Assembly (NCBI RefSeq): GCF_034676725.1
Contig: NZ_JAUCBR010000004.1
Span: 2,942,001-3,006,000 of the forward strand
DNA: 64,000 nucleotides
Source: Denitromonas sp.
GTDB lineage: Bacteria; Pseudomonadota; Gammaproteobacteria; Burkholderiales; Rhodocyclaceae
Direction: 5' to 3'
Part shown: positions 8,284-16,612 of the stretch, piece by piece
How the letters are laid out: every line of letters starts with the position of its first letter
How positions within the stretch are numbered: position 1 is the first letter of the stretch
The notes under the pieces: generated by a model
Databases searched by the model: none
Told to the model about the DNA's origin: nothing
The model's input: the letters and a program-made list of their open reading frames with translations, nothing else
Position numbers and translations under genes: made by a program

Positions 8284-10386
8284 ATGAACGCCATCACGCT
8301 CCGCTCCCTGATGTCTCCCGCCGCCTTGCGCCAGCTGGCCGCGCCGATGCTGATCATCATGATCCTGGCGATGATGGTGCTGCCGCTGCCGGCCTTTGCG
8401 CTGGACGTGTTCTTCACCTTCAACATCTCGCTGTCGGTGATGGTGATGCTGGTGGCCATGTACGCCAACCGGCCGCTGGATTTCTCGGTGTTCCCGACCG
8501 TGCTGCTGGTCACCACGCTGCTGCGCCTGAGCCTCAACGTGGCCTCGACGCGGATCGTGCTGCTCGAAGGCCATGGCGGTCCGGACGCCGCGGGCAAGGT
8601 GATCGAGGCCTTCGGCCACTTCCTGGTCGGTGGCAACACGGCGGTCGGCCTGGTGGTGTTCACCATCCTCACGGTGATCAACTTCGTGGTGATCACCAAG
8701 GGTGCGGGGCGGATCGCCGAGGTGAGCGCGCGCTTCACCCTCGATGCCATGCCCGGCAAGCAGATGGCCATCGACGCCGACCTCAACGCCGGCCTCATCG
8801 ACGACAAGGAGGCCAAGCGCCGCCGCCGCGAGATCGCGCAGGAGTCGGATTTCTACGGCGCCATGGACGGTGCCTCCAAATTCGTGCGTGGCGATGCGGT
8901 GGCCGGCATCCTGATCCTGCTGATCAACATCGCCGGCGGTCTGGTGGTGGGGGTCATGCAGCACAACATGGCGCTCGGCCAGGCGGCCGAGAACTACACC
9001 CTGCTGACCATCGGTGACGGCCTGGTAGCGCAGATCCCGGCGCTGATCATCTCCGTGGCTGCCGGTCTGGTGGTGTCGCGGGTGGGCGACGACGGGCAGA
9101 TCAGCGGGCAGGTGGTGCGCCAGGTGTTCGCCAATCCGCAGGTGATGATGCTCACGGCGGCCATTCTCGGCGTGCTCGGCCTGATCCCCGGCATGCCCAA
9201 CCTGGTGTTCATCCTGCTCGCTTCGCTGTTTGGCTGGCTGGCGTGGTGGCGGCACAACAACCCGGTCACCGGGCCTGAGGAGCAGGAGGCCACCAAGGCG
9301 CCTACGCAGGCCGACATCGCCGCGGCCACCGAGCAATCGCAGGAGGCGAGCTGGGCCGACGTGTCGCCGGTCGATGTGCTCGGGCTGGAGGTCGGCTACC
9401 GGCTGATTCCGATGGTCGACAAGGCGCAGGATGGCGAACTGCTCAAACGCATCCGCGGCCTGCGCAAGAAGTTCGCGCAGGATGTCGGCTTCCTTGCCGC
9501 GCCGGTGCACATCCGCGACAACCTCGAACTCAAGCCCAACGCCTACCGCATCGCGCTCAAGGGCGTCGAGATCGGCAGCGGCGAGGCCTATCCGGGGCAG
9601 TTCCTGGCGATCAACCCGGGGCGGGTCACCGGCCCGCTGTCTGGCCGCGAAACCAAGGACCCGGCCTTCGGCCTGCCAGCCTTCTGGATCGACGCCGGCC
9701 AGCGCGAGCAGGCCCACGCGCTCGGCTACACCGTGGTCGACGGCAGCACCGTGGTGGCGACTCACCTCAACCACCTCATCCTCGAACACGCTGCCGAGCT
9801 GCTCGGCCGGCAGGAAACCCAGGCGCTGCTCGACCACATCGGCCGCGACTCGCCCAAGCTCATCGAAGACCTCGTGCCCAAGCAGCTGCCGGTGTCGACC
9901 GTGCAGCGCGTGTTGCAGAACCTGCTCGAAGAAGGCGTCAATATCCGCGACATGCGCACCATCATCGAGGTGCTGGCCGAGCACGCCGCACGCATCCAGG
10001 ACCCGCTCGAGCTGACCGCCCGGGTGCGCCAGGCGCTGGGCCGGTCGATCATCCAGGCGCTGTTCCCGGGCGATACCGAGGTGCAGGTCATGGCGCTCGA
10101 CCCCGGTCTGGAGCGCGTGCTGATGCAGGCGGTCGGCTCCGGCGGGCCGGAGGGCGGCGCCATCGAGCCGGGGCTGGCCGACAGCCTGTTGCGCCAGACC
10201 ATGGCGCAGGCGCAGCGCCAGGAGAGCATGGGCCTGCCGCCGGTGCTGCTGGTGCCGGGGCCGCTGCGCTGGCTGCTGTCGCGCTTCCTGCGCCGCTCGG
10301 TGCCCTCGCTCAAGGTCATCGCCAACGCCGAGGTGCCCGAAAACCGCATGATCCGCGTCGGCGCCAGCATCGGCTCGGCCGGCTGA
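8284..10386 (+). CDS. flhA: Flagellar export gate protein FlhA
   Basis: Major export-gate protein of the flagellar type III secretion system. The 700-residue product has an N-terminal membrane half with the conserved block around TRIVLLEGHGG and the FHIPEP-type region (RFTLDAMPGKQMAIDADLNA). A linker (EEQEATKAPT...) leads to the large cytoplasmic substrate-docking domain (VDVLGLEVGYRLIPMVD to the C-terminus). It is cotranscribed with flhB, and a terminator follows 42 bases after the stop, separating it from flhF. Confidence 0.97.
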   Translation: MNAITLRSLMSPAALRQLAAPMLIIMILAMMVLPLPAFALDVFFTFNISLSVMVMLVAMYANRPLDFSVFPTVLLVTTLLRLSLNVASTRIVLLEGHGGPDAAGKVIEAFGHFLVGGNTAVGLVVFTILTVINFVVITKGAGRIAEVSARFTLDAMPGKQMAIDADLNAGLIDDKEAKRRRREIAQESDFYGAMDGASKFVRGDAVAGILILLINIAGGLVVGVMQHNMALGQAAENYTLLTIGDGLVAQIPALIISVAAGLVVSRVGDDGQISGQVVRQVFANPQVMMLTAAILGVLGLIPGMPNLVFILLASLFGWLAWWRHNNPVTGPEEQEATKAPTQADIAAATEQSQEASWADVSPVDVLGLEVGYRLIPMVDKAQDGELLKRIRGLRKKFAQDVGFLAAPVHIRDNLELKPNAYRIALKGVEIGSGEAYPGQFLAINPGRVTGPLSGRETKDPAFGLPAFWIDAGQREQAHALGYTVVDGSTVVATHLNHLILEHAAELLGRQETQALLDHIGRDSPKLIEDLVPKQLPVSTVQRVLQNLLEEGVNIRDMRTIIEVLAEHAARIQDPLELTARVRQALGRSIIQALFPGDTEVQVMALDPGLERVLMQAVGSGGPEGGAIEPGLADSLLRQTMAQAQRQESMGLPPVLLVPGPLRWLLSRFLRRSVPSLKVIANAEVPENRMIRVGASIGSAG

Positions 10387-10428
10387 GCGCCGGCCGGCAC
10401 AGACCGGCAAAAATGACCGGCAAGAAAT

Positions 10429-10450
10429 AAGGGGGGAGAACCCCCTTTTT
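10429..10450 (+). terminator. Intrinsic terminator after flhA
   Basis: AAGGGGGG, the loop AGAA and CCCCCTT run directly into a T tract (10446-10450). It ends the flhBA transcript, implying a separate promoter or read-through for flhF. No confident sigma motif was found between 10451 and 10536. Confidence 0.8.
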
Positions 10451-10536
10451 CCGGCGACGACGTTGACGCCGGCCTCCGCATAATCAAGCCATCAAAACGC
10501 GTCCGGATGATCGGACGGCAGGCTGCGGAGATCACC

Positions 10537-12000
10537 ATGAACGTCAAGCGCTACTTTGCCCAGACCGCCCGGGAAGCCCTGCGTCAGCTCAAGGAAGAGC
10601 TCGGCGCCGATGCCATCGTGCTGTCCAACCGCTCGGTCGATGGCGGGGTCGAGATCGTCGCGCTGCCGGCCGATGCGGTCGATCTGCTGCACCAGAGCAC
10701 GCGCAGCGCGCCGGCCGCAGCCGCCAAGCCGCCCGCGCCCAAGCCGGCGCCGGTCGCGCACGACGACGACCCCGATGACGACTACCGCGTCCAGCTGTCC
10801 GCCGCCCGCCGGCCGCCGGTGCCCGCGGCGCCGCAGCCGCCGCGCACGCCCACCGCCCCGGTCGCGCAGCAGATCCGCCCGTTTCAGCCGCCGCGCATCG
10901 ACAGCCCGGCGATGCGTCATGGCAACGACGTCTTCCCCCGTCCGGCCGAGGCCCGTCCGGCGGCGAGCCCGCGCGCCGAGCGCCCGGCCATGGCGCCGCG
11001 CCCGCATGCGCCCGTCGCCGAGCCGCGGCGGGAAGACGAGTCGGCGCGCATCCGCGCCCTGCAGGACACCAATGCCCGACTGATGGAAGAGATGGGCGGC
11101 ATCCGCGCCATGCTCGAACGCCAGCTCGCCGGTTTCGCCTGGGGCGAGGCCGGCCGCCAGGCGCCGGCGCGCACGCGCATGACCGGCGAACTGCTCGAAG
11201 CCGGCTTCTCCGCCCAGCTGGCCCGCAGCCTGTGCGACGCGGTCGATCCCAATGCCGAACTGGCCGCCGCGCGCAATGCCGTCAAGACCGCGCTCAATCG
11301 CGGTCTGCGCGCGCTCTCCAATGATGCCGACGTGATCGACCGCGGCGGCGTGTATGCCCTGGTCGGCCCCACCGGCGTCGGCAAGACCACCACCGCCGCC
11401 AAGCTCGCCGCGCGTTGCGTGGTGCGCCACGGCGCCGACAAGCTGGCCCTGATCACCACCGACGGGTACCGCATCGGCGCGCATGAACAGCTGCGCATCT
11501 ATGGCCGCATCCTCGGCGTGCCGGTCTATGTGGTGCGCGACGCCGCCGACCTGCGCCAGACCCTGGCCGAGCTGCGCGACAAGCACATGGTGCTGATCGA
11601 CACCGTCGGCATGTCGCAGCGCGACCGCATGGTCGCCGAGCAGGCCGCCATGCTCACCGGTGCCGGCAACGTCAATCGCCTGCTGCTGCTCAACGCCACC
11701 TGCCGCGGCGACACGCTCGACGACGTGGTGCGCGCCTACGAAGGCCCCGATCTGGCCGGCTGCATCCTTACCAAGGTGGACGAGGCCGCCTCGCTGGCCC
11801 CGGCGCTGGACGTGGCGGTGCGCCACGAGATGGCGGTGTACTATGTGGCCAACGGCCAGCGCGTGCCCGAAGACCTGCACCTGCCGAACCGGGCCTATTT
11901 GTTGCATCGGGCCATGAAGGCGGTGGGCGAGGAGTCGCCTTACCATCTCAAGGGTGACGAGGCCGGCTTGCTGATGGCCTCGGCGGGCATGGGAGCCTGA
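10537..12000 (+). CDS. flhF: Flagellar biosynthesis GTPase FlhF
   Basis: SRP-family GTPase that sets the polar position and number of flagella. The start at 10537 gives the family N-terminus MNVKRYFAQTAREALRQ with GGAG six bases upstream; the frame is open from 10507. Basic B domain first, then a Pro/Ala-rich linker (about residues 50-170), then the NG domain. G1 is G277PTGVGKTT, and DTVGMSQRD is the G3-like motif. About 487 residues. The stop is one base from the flhG-like start. The presence of flhF suggests polar flagella. Confidence 0.95.
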   Translation: MNVKRYFAQTAREALRQLKEELGADAIVLSNRSVDGGVEIVALPADAVDLLHQSTRSAPAAAAKPPAPKPAPVAHDDDPDDDYRVQLSAARRPPVPAAPQPPRTPTAPVAQQIRPFQPPRIDSPAMRHGNDVFPRPAEARPAASPRAERPAMAPRPHAPVAEPRREDESARIRALQDTNARLMEEMGGIRAMLERQLAGFAWGEAGRQAPARTRMTGELLEAGFSAQLARSLCDAVDPNAELAAARNAVKTALNRGLRALSNDADVIDRGGVYALVGPTGVGKTTTAAKLAARCVVRHGADKLALITTDGYRIGAHEQLRIYGRILGVPVYVVRDAADLRQTLAELRDKHMVLIDTVGMSQRDRMVAEQAAMLTGAGNVNRLLLLNATCRGDTLDDVVRAYEGPDLAGCILTKVDEAASLAPALDVAVRHEMAVYYVANGQRVPEDLHLPNRAYLLHRAMKAVGEESPYHLKGDEAGLLMASAGMGA

Positions 12001-12001
12001 G

Positions 12002-12787
12002 ATGATCGACGGGCGCGAAGACCAGGCCGCAGGGCTGCGGCGCTTGTTCCGCAAGGCGCCACCGACGGTGGTGGCAGTGTTCTCGACCGGCCATGCGGCG
12101 GCGCAGACCGCGGCGCACGCCATCTCGCGGATCGGCGGCCAGGCCCACCGGGTGCTGGTACTCGACGAAGCGGCGGGCGATGCCAGCCTGGCCGGGGTGT
12201 GGGATCACGCGCCGGGCGGCGACCTGCTGCATGTGCTCGACGACCGGCAAACGCTCGACGGCCTGCTGCTGCCGGTGCCCGGCCTGATGGGGCGCTTGCC
12301 GATCGCTGCCGTCGCCATGGCGCTGCCATTGCTCGATGACGAACGCCGGGCCCAGTTGCTGACCCATCTGCAGTCGTTGCAGCGGCGCACCCGCTTCATG
12401 ATGATCCATGCCTCGGTGCACGCCCTCGACCCGGTGTCGCCCTTTGTTTTCGCCGCGCCGCGCCACCTGGTGCTGGCCGAGGCCAGCGGCCGCGGGGCAA
12501 CCGAGGCCTATGCCTGCATCAAGGCGCTGGCCGCGCAGGGCGCCGGATCCTTGCATGTGGCGGTGGCGCGGGCGCGCGACCGCGCCGACGCGCGCGCCTT
12601 CTTCGACCGCCTGGCGGCGCTGGTGCGTGCCAAGGTGGGTATTCCGCTGGCCTGGGTGGGGCAGGTCGAGCGCGATGACCTGGCCGGCCCCTTGCTGCAT
12701 CATGCGGCCTTGCCACAGGAGGCCGAGGCCGCTTTTCTGCGACGCCTGCATGGCTGGCGGCATGGGATTGCTGCGGCGCACGGTTAG
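12002..12787 (+). CDS. Degenerate FlhG/FleN-like protein lacking the ATP-binding P-loop
   Basis: The position between flhF and fliA is that of flhG (fleN), the MinD-type ATPase that partners FlhF. The 261-residue product has a MinD/ParA-like flow (VVAVFSTGHAAAQTAAHAISRIGG..., RVLVLDE, later LVLAEAS, AYACIKAL and LHVAVARARDRADARAFFDRL). However, the expected KGGVGKT Walker A is replaced by a stretch with no Lys (STGHAAAQTA). Identification rests mainly on synteny and weak similarity. It may act as a non-catalytic FlhF partner. Starts one base after flhF. Confidence 0.6.
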   Translation: MIDGREDQAAGLRRLFRKAPPTVVAVFSTGHAAAQTAAHAISRIGGQAHRVLVLDEAAGDASLAGVWDHAPGGDLLHVLDDRQTLDGLLLPVPGLMGRLPIAAVAMALPLLDDERRAQLLTHLQSLQRRTRFMMIHASVHALDPVSPFVFAAPRHLVLAEASGRGATEAYACIKALAAQGAGSLHVAVARARDRADARAFFDRLAALVRAKVGIPLAWVGQVERDDLAGPLLHHAALPQEAEAAFLRRLHGWRHGIAAAHG

Positions 12788-12971
12788 ACGCCGAGCGTGA
12801 CGATTGGCACTTTTTTGCGGTTCAAACCGAATAAGACCGCAAGAATCGGCCTATTTTGGAGTGCAACTGATGGGTAAAGCACGGACAATAGGGTGTATCG
12901 GGCTTTATGGCGACGGCCATGAAGCGAGTCATGCCCCACGTCCGGGGCAGTCCCACTGAACGGGCCATTGC

Positions 12972-13739
12972 ATGTACACCGCATCCGGCACACTTGATCG
13001 CGACCAGCTGGTGACGCATTACGCGCCGCTGGTCAAACGCATTGCCTATCACCTGATGGCCAAGCTGCCGGCCAGCGTGCAGGTGGACGACATCATCCAG
13101 AACGGCATGATCGGACTGCTCGATGCCATCGGGCGCTACGAAGAGGGCTTGGGCGCGCAGTTCGAAACCTATGCCGTGCAGCGCATCCGTGGCTCGATGC
13201 TCGATGGCCTGCGCGAGAACGACTGGCTGCCGCGCAGCCTGCGCCGCGACATGCGCCGTATCGAAGGCGCCATCCACGAACTCGAACAACAAAATGGCCG
13301 TCCGCCGACCGAGCGCGAACTGGCCGAGGCGCTCGACATGGCGCTGGCCGATTACCAGAAGATGCTGCAGGACGCGCGCGGCCACCAGCTGGTGTATTTC
13401 GAAGACTTCACCGAGGGCAACGACGACGACTATCTCGAGCGCCATGCCGTCGGCCACGAGGGCGACCCGCTCGACATGCTGCTCGACCAGAGCATGCGCG
13501 ACATCCTCGTCGCCTCCATCGACGATCTGCCCGAGCGCGAGAAGACGGTGATGGGCCTCTACTACGAGGAAGACCTCAACCTGCGCGAGATCGGCGAGGT
13601 GCTGGGGGTGTCCGAATCGCGCGTCTGCCAGCTGCACAGCCAGGCCATTGCCCGGTTGCGCTCGCGCATCCATGGCACCAAGAGCGGGTCCAAGCCGCGC
13701 CGCGGCCGCCCGCCCAAGAACGCCGGTAACCCGGCCTGA
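12972..13739 (+). CDS. fliA: Flagellar sigma factor FliA (sigma28)
   Basis: RNA polymerase sigma factor for late flagellar genes; held inactive by FlgM (29436-29732). Region 2 reads LVKRIAYHLMAKLP...DDIIQNGMIGLLDAI, and region 4 contains LPEREKTVMGLYYEEDLNLREIGEVLGVSESRVCQLHSQA. The 255-residue product ends in a basic tail KPRRGRPPKN, which resembles an AT-hook and goes beyond the usual FliA end. Likely target promoters are seen before flgM, the chemoreceptor gene and motD in this window. Confidence 0.95.
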   Translation: MYTASGTLDRDQLVTHYAPLVKRIAYHLMAKLPASVQVDDIIQNGMIGLLDAIGRYEEGLGAQFETYAVQRIRGSMLDGLRENDWLPRSLRRDMRRIEGAIHELEQQNGRPPTERELAEALDMALADYQKMLQDARGHQLVYFEDFTEGNDDDYLERHAVGHEGDPLDMLLDQSMRDILVASIDDLPEREKTVMGLYYEEDLNLREIGEVLGVSESRVCQLHSQAIARLRSRIHGTKSGSKPRRGRPPKNAGNPA

Positions 13740-13762
13740 CCCGCCCGGAGACACGCTCAGTC

Positions 13763-14503
13763 ATGGACAGCATCAGCCTGATCGGCCTGGTTCTCGGCCT
13801 GGCCGCCATCCTGATCGGACAGGTGCTCGAAGGCGGCCATATCAGCTCACTGGTCCAGCCCACGGCCTTCCTCATCGTCATCGGCGGCACGCTCGGCGCG
13901 GTCATGCTGCAGAGTCCCCTGCGGGTGTTCCAGGACGGCATGCGCATGGCCAAGTGGATCTTCGTACCCCCCGCGCTGACCCATGCCCAGTTGATCGACC
14001 AGGTGGTGGGCTGGAGCCATGTGGCGCGTCGCGAAGGCCTGCTGGCGCTGGAGAACCAGATCGGCGGCATTGGCGACAGCTTTACCCAGAAAGGCATCCA
14101 GCTACTGGTCGACGGCGTCGAGCCGGATCGCCTGCGCGATGTCATGGAGGTCGAGATCGGTGCCTGGGAGAGCCGCATGAAGCTCGGCGCCAAGATATGG
14201 GAGGCGGCCGGGGGCTATGCGCCCACCATCGGCATTCTCGGCGCCGTGATGGGCCTGATCCACGTGATGGAAAACCTCACCGACCCGTCCAAGCTCGGCG
14301 CCGGCATCGCGGTGGCCTTCGTCGCCACCATCTATGGCGTGGGCTCGGCCAACCTGGTCTTCTTGCCCGTGGCCAAGAAGCTGCAGGCCCATGTGGCGCG
14401 GCTGGTGTCGATGCGCGAGATGCTGGTCGACGGCCTGGTCGGCATCGCCAACGGCGACAACCCGCGCATCATCGAAAGCCGTCTGCAGGGCTACGACGTC
14501 TGA
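13763..14503 (+). CDS. motC: Flagellar motor stator protein MotC (MotA family)
   Basis: Proton-channel stator subunit in the inner membrane, the MotA/PomA-type partner of MotD. The 246-residue product has an N-terminal hairpin (SLIGLVLGLAAILIGQVLEGG, TAFLIVIGGTLGAVML), a cytoplasmic loop, and the last two helices (GGYAPTIGILGAVMGLIHVM, GIAVAFVATIYGVGSANLVFLP) with the conserved Pro residues. It is normally next to motD, but here motD lies almost 4 kb downstream, beyond an arsenic cluster and a chemoreceptor gene. Confidence 0.93.
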   Translation: MDSISLIGLVLGLAAILIGQVLEGGHISSLVQPTAFLIVIGGTLGAVMLQSPLRVFQDGMRMAKWIFVPPALTHAQLIDQVVGWSHVARREGLLALENQIGGIGDSFTQKGIQLLVDGVEPDRLRDVMEVEIGAWESRMKLGAKIWEAAGGYAPTIGILGAVMGLIHVMENLTDPSKLGAGIAVAFVATIYGVGSANLVFLPVAKKLQAHVARLVSMREMLVDGLVGIANGDNPRIIESRLQGYDV

Positions 14504-14525
14504 TCCCCGCGCGGCCGCGCCCCGG

Positions 14526-14635
14526 CCGCACCGCACCGCACCGCACCGCACCGCACCGCACCGCACCGCACCGCACCGCACCGCACCGCACCGCACCGCA
14601 CCGCACCGCACCGCACCGCACCGCACCCGGCGTGT
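14526..14635. repeat. Perfect pentanucleotide tandem repeat (CCGCA) x22
   Basis: Twenty-two uninterrupted copies of CCGCA occupy 110 bases, starting 22 bases after the motC stop and ending 48 bases before the arsR start. The array has no stop codon in several frames, which creates spurious open frames. It lies in non-coding DNA at the junction between flagellar and arsenic genes. Confidence 0.97.
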
Positions 14636-14665
14636 CACAAATGATTCATGCACAACGGCGTTCAA

Positions 14666-14681
14666 TTCGATATTATTCGAA
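14666..14681 (+). promoter_or_regulatory. Candidate ArsR operator overlapping the -10 box of arsR
   Basis: The inverted repeat TTCGA-TATTAT-TCGAA lies directly before the arsR start at 14684. Its central TATTAT matches a -10 hexamer in five of six positions. No good -35 box is seen. Autorepression by ArsR binding across the -10 is the likely arrangement; this is inference from position and symmetry. Confidence 0.55.
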
Positions 14682-14683
14682 AC

Positions 14684-15091
14684 ATGGAAATCAAAGACGC
14701 TGCACTGCTGTTGTCGGCCCTCGGGCACGAGGCCCGGCTGAGCATCTTCCGCTTGCTGGTCGAGGCCGGCCCCGCGGGGCTCAACGCCGGGGCGATCAGT
14801 GAGGCGCTGGCCATGCCGCCGGCTTCGGCCTCGTTTCACCTCGCGCATCTGAGCCGCGTCGGGTTGATCCAGGGGCAGCGGACGCACCGCTTCATCCACT
14901 ACTCGGCCAATTTTGCGGGGATGGATGGGCTGATCGATTTCCTGACCCACAACTGCTGCCAGGGCGAGGCCTGCCTGCCGCTGACCGCCGCCTGCGACAC
15001 CCGCCAGAAACGGCGTGCCGGCACTGCCGGCGACGGATCCCGAAATGACACGCTGAACGAGGGGGCGAGGCCCCGGGGAAACCATGACTGA
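14684..15091 (+). CDS. arsR: Arsenic-responsive repressor ArsR
   Basis: Winged-helix SmtB/ArsR-family repressor that releases the operator on As(III) binding. The ATG at 14684 gives MEIKDAALLLSALGHEARL, the usual start; an ATG at 14648 lies upstream. The DNA-recognition helix region is MPPASASFHLAHLSRVGLI. The candidate metal site is C91-C92-x4-C97 after the wing, resembling the C-terminal Cys site of Acidithiobacillus-type ArsR rather than the N-terminal helix site of R773 ArsR. Its last 8 bases overlap arsC. Confidence 0.92.
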   Translation: MEIKDAALLLSALGHEARLSIFRLLVEAGPAGLNAGAISEALAMPPASASFHLAHLSRVGLIQGQRTHRFIHYSANFAGMDGLIDFLTHNCCQGEACLPLTAACDTRQKRRAGTAGDGSRNDTLNEGARPRGNHD

Positions 15092-15497
15092 CCTGAAAAC
15101 CGTGCTGGTGCTGTGCACCGGAAACGCCTGCCGCTCGCAAATGGCCGAGGCCATCCTCAACCACGACCTCGCCGGCCAGGTGCGTGCCTTGTCGGCCGGC
15201 ACCTCGCCGCAGCCCAGGGTGGCCGATGGCGCCATTGCCGCGCTGACTCAGGCCGGCCTGCCGACCGACGGCCTGACGCCCAAGGATGTGTCGGCGGTGC
15301 TCGACGAGGCCATCGACCTGGTGGTCACCGTCTGCGACAACGCCAAGGAGAGCTGCCCGATCTTTCCGCGGCCTGTCCCGCGCATGCACGCGCCGTTTCA
15401 TGATCCGCATGGCGAGCCGCTGGCGAGTTTCATCGCCGTGCGCGACGAGATCCGCAGCCGGCTGGTGCCGGCGGTGCGTGACGCACTTGGTCTGTGA
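15084..15497 (+). CDS. arsC: Arsenate reductase ArsC, low-molecular-weight phosphatase type
   Basis: Cytoplasmic reduction of arsenate to arsenite, thioredoxin-coupled family. The P-loop is C11-TGNAC-R17 (CX5R), and the redox pair C84-x6-C91 matches the Cys82/Cys89 pair of Staphylococcus ArsC. 137 residues, full length. The start overlaps the end of arsR, so the two are translationally coupled. Arsenite made here would be exported by the next gene. Confidence 0.95.
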   Translation: MTDLKTVLVLCTGNACRSQMAEAILNHDLAGQVRALSAGTSPQPRVADGAIAALTQAGLPTDGLTPKDVSAVLDEAIDLVVTVCDNAKESCPIFPRPVPRMHAPFHDPHGEPLASFIAVRDEIRSRLVPAVRDALGL

Positions 15498-15509
15498 GCG
15501 GAGGTCAGC

Positions 15510-16592
15510 ATGTCTGCACAATGTGAGGTCACGGCCAAGGCGCTTGCCGGTGCGCCGATCAGCTTCTTCGAGCGCTATCTCACCGTCTGGGTGTTCCTGT
15601 GCATCTTCGCCGGCATCGCGCTGGGCCAGCTGGCGCCGGGGGTGTTCCAGGCGCTCGGTCGTCTGGAGGTCGCCCAGGTCAACCTGCCGGTTGGCGTGCT
15701 GATCTGGGTCATGATCATCCCGATGCTGATGAAGATCGATTTCGGCGCGCTGCACGAGGTGCGCGAGCAAAAGCGCAGCATGATCATCACCCTGGTGGTG
15801 AACTGGGCGATCAAGCCCTTCACCATGGCGGCGCTGGGCTGGCTGTTCATCCGCCATGTGTTCGCGCCGTGGCTGCCGGCGGCGCAGATCGACAGCTATA
15901 TCGCCGGCCTGATCCTGCTCGGCGCCGCGCCGTGCACGGCCATGGTGTTCGTGTGGAGCAACCTGTGCCGTGGCAACGCCAATTTCACGCTGACCCAGGT
16001 GGCACTCAACGACCTGGTGATGGTCTTCGCCTTTGCGCCCATCGTCGCGCTGCTGCTCGGGGTGTCGTCCATTCCCGTGCCGTGGGACACGCTGTTCCTG
16101 TCGGTGGTGATGTACATCGTCATTCCGCTGGCGATCGCGCAGTTCTTCCGCAAGCGCTTGCTCAAGCGCGGCCGGGCGAACTTCGACGCCGCATTGGGGC
16201 GGATCGGGCCGTTCTCGATCATGGCCTTGCTGGCCACGCTGGTGCTGCTGTTTTCCTTCCAGGGCGGCACCATCGTTGCGCAGCCGGCCATCATCGCCAT
16301 GCTGGCGGTGCCCATCCTGCTGCAGACCTTGCTGATTGCCGGCCTCGGCTATGTGCTCAACCAACGCCTGCGGGTACGGCATGACGTGGCCGGCCCGTCG
16401 ACCATGATCGGCGCGTCGAACTTCTTCGAGCTGGCGGTTGCCGTGGCGATCGTGCTCTATGGCTTCGACTCGGGGGCTGCGCTGGCGACGGTGGTGGGCG
16501 TGCTGATCGAGGTGCCGGTGATGCTGTGGCTGGTGCGGACCGTCAATGCCAGCAAGGCCTGGTACGAGCGGGGGATGCAGCGCGCCGGGTGA
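15510..16592 (+). CDS. acr3: Arsenite efflux permease ACR3 (ArsB family 3)
   Basis: Inner-membrane arsenite exporter. The 360-residue product is hydrophobic with about ten membrane segments. The conserved Cys142 in GAAPCTAMVFVWSN corresponds to the essential Cys of ACR3 proteins, and NFFELAVAVAI near residue 300 is another family motif. It starts 12 bases after arsC with a GGAGG site. It ends the ars operon and converges with the chemoreceptor gene. Confidence 0.95.
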   Translation: MSAQCEVTAKALAGAPISFFERYLTVWVFLCIFAGIALGQLAPGVFQALGRLEVAQVNLPVGVLIWVMIIPMLMKIDFGALHEVREQKRSMIITLVVNWAIKPFTMAALGWLFIRHVFAPWLPAAQIDSYIAGLILLGAAPCTAMVFVWSNLCRGNANFTLTQVALNDLVMVFAFAPIVALLLGVSSIPVPWDTLFLSVVMYIVIPLAIAQFFRKRLLKRGRANFDAALGRIGPFSIMALLATLVLLFSFQGGTIVAQPAIIAMLAVPILLQTLLIAGLGYVLNQRLRVRHDVAGPSTMIGASNFFELAVAVAIVLYGFDSGAALATVVGVLIEVPVMLWLVRTVNASKAWYERGMQRAG

Positions 16593-16612
16593 GGGCGCGC
16601 TGTGGTGGTGGT

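Noticed and set aside
8278..10410. Long open frame (about 710 codons) on the minus strand opposite flhA
   Set aside because: It is His/Gln/Arg-rich antisense to a well-conserved gene in GC-rich DNA, has no family features and is explained by codon bias.
10456..10490. TTGACG ... CATAAT as sigma70 promoter of flhF
   Set aside because: The spacer is only about 10 bases, too short for sigma70.
12804..12819. TGGCACTTTTTTGC as a sigma54 promoter of fliA
   Set aside because: GG and GC are nine bases apart instead of ten, and it lies about 155 bases from fliA; the spacing rule is strict, so it was not called.
14526..14635. CRISPR-like array
   Set aside because: The unit is five bases with no spacers; it is a simple tandem repeat.
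14500..14802. Plus- and minus-strand open frames running through the CCGCA array
   Set aside because: The repeat contains no stop in several frames, so the long frames are an effect of the array, not genes.
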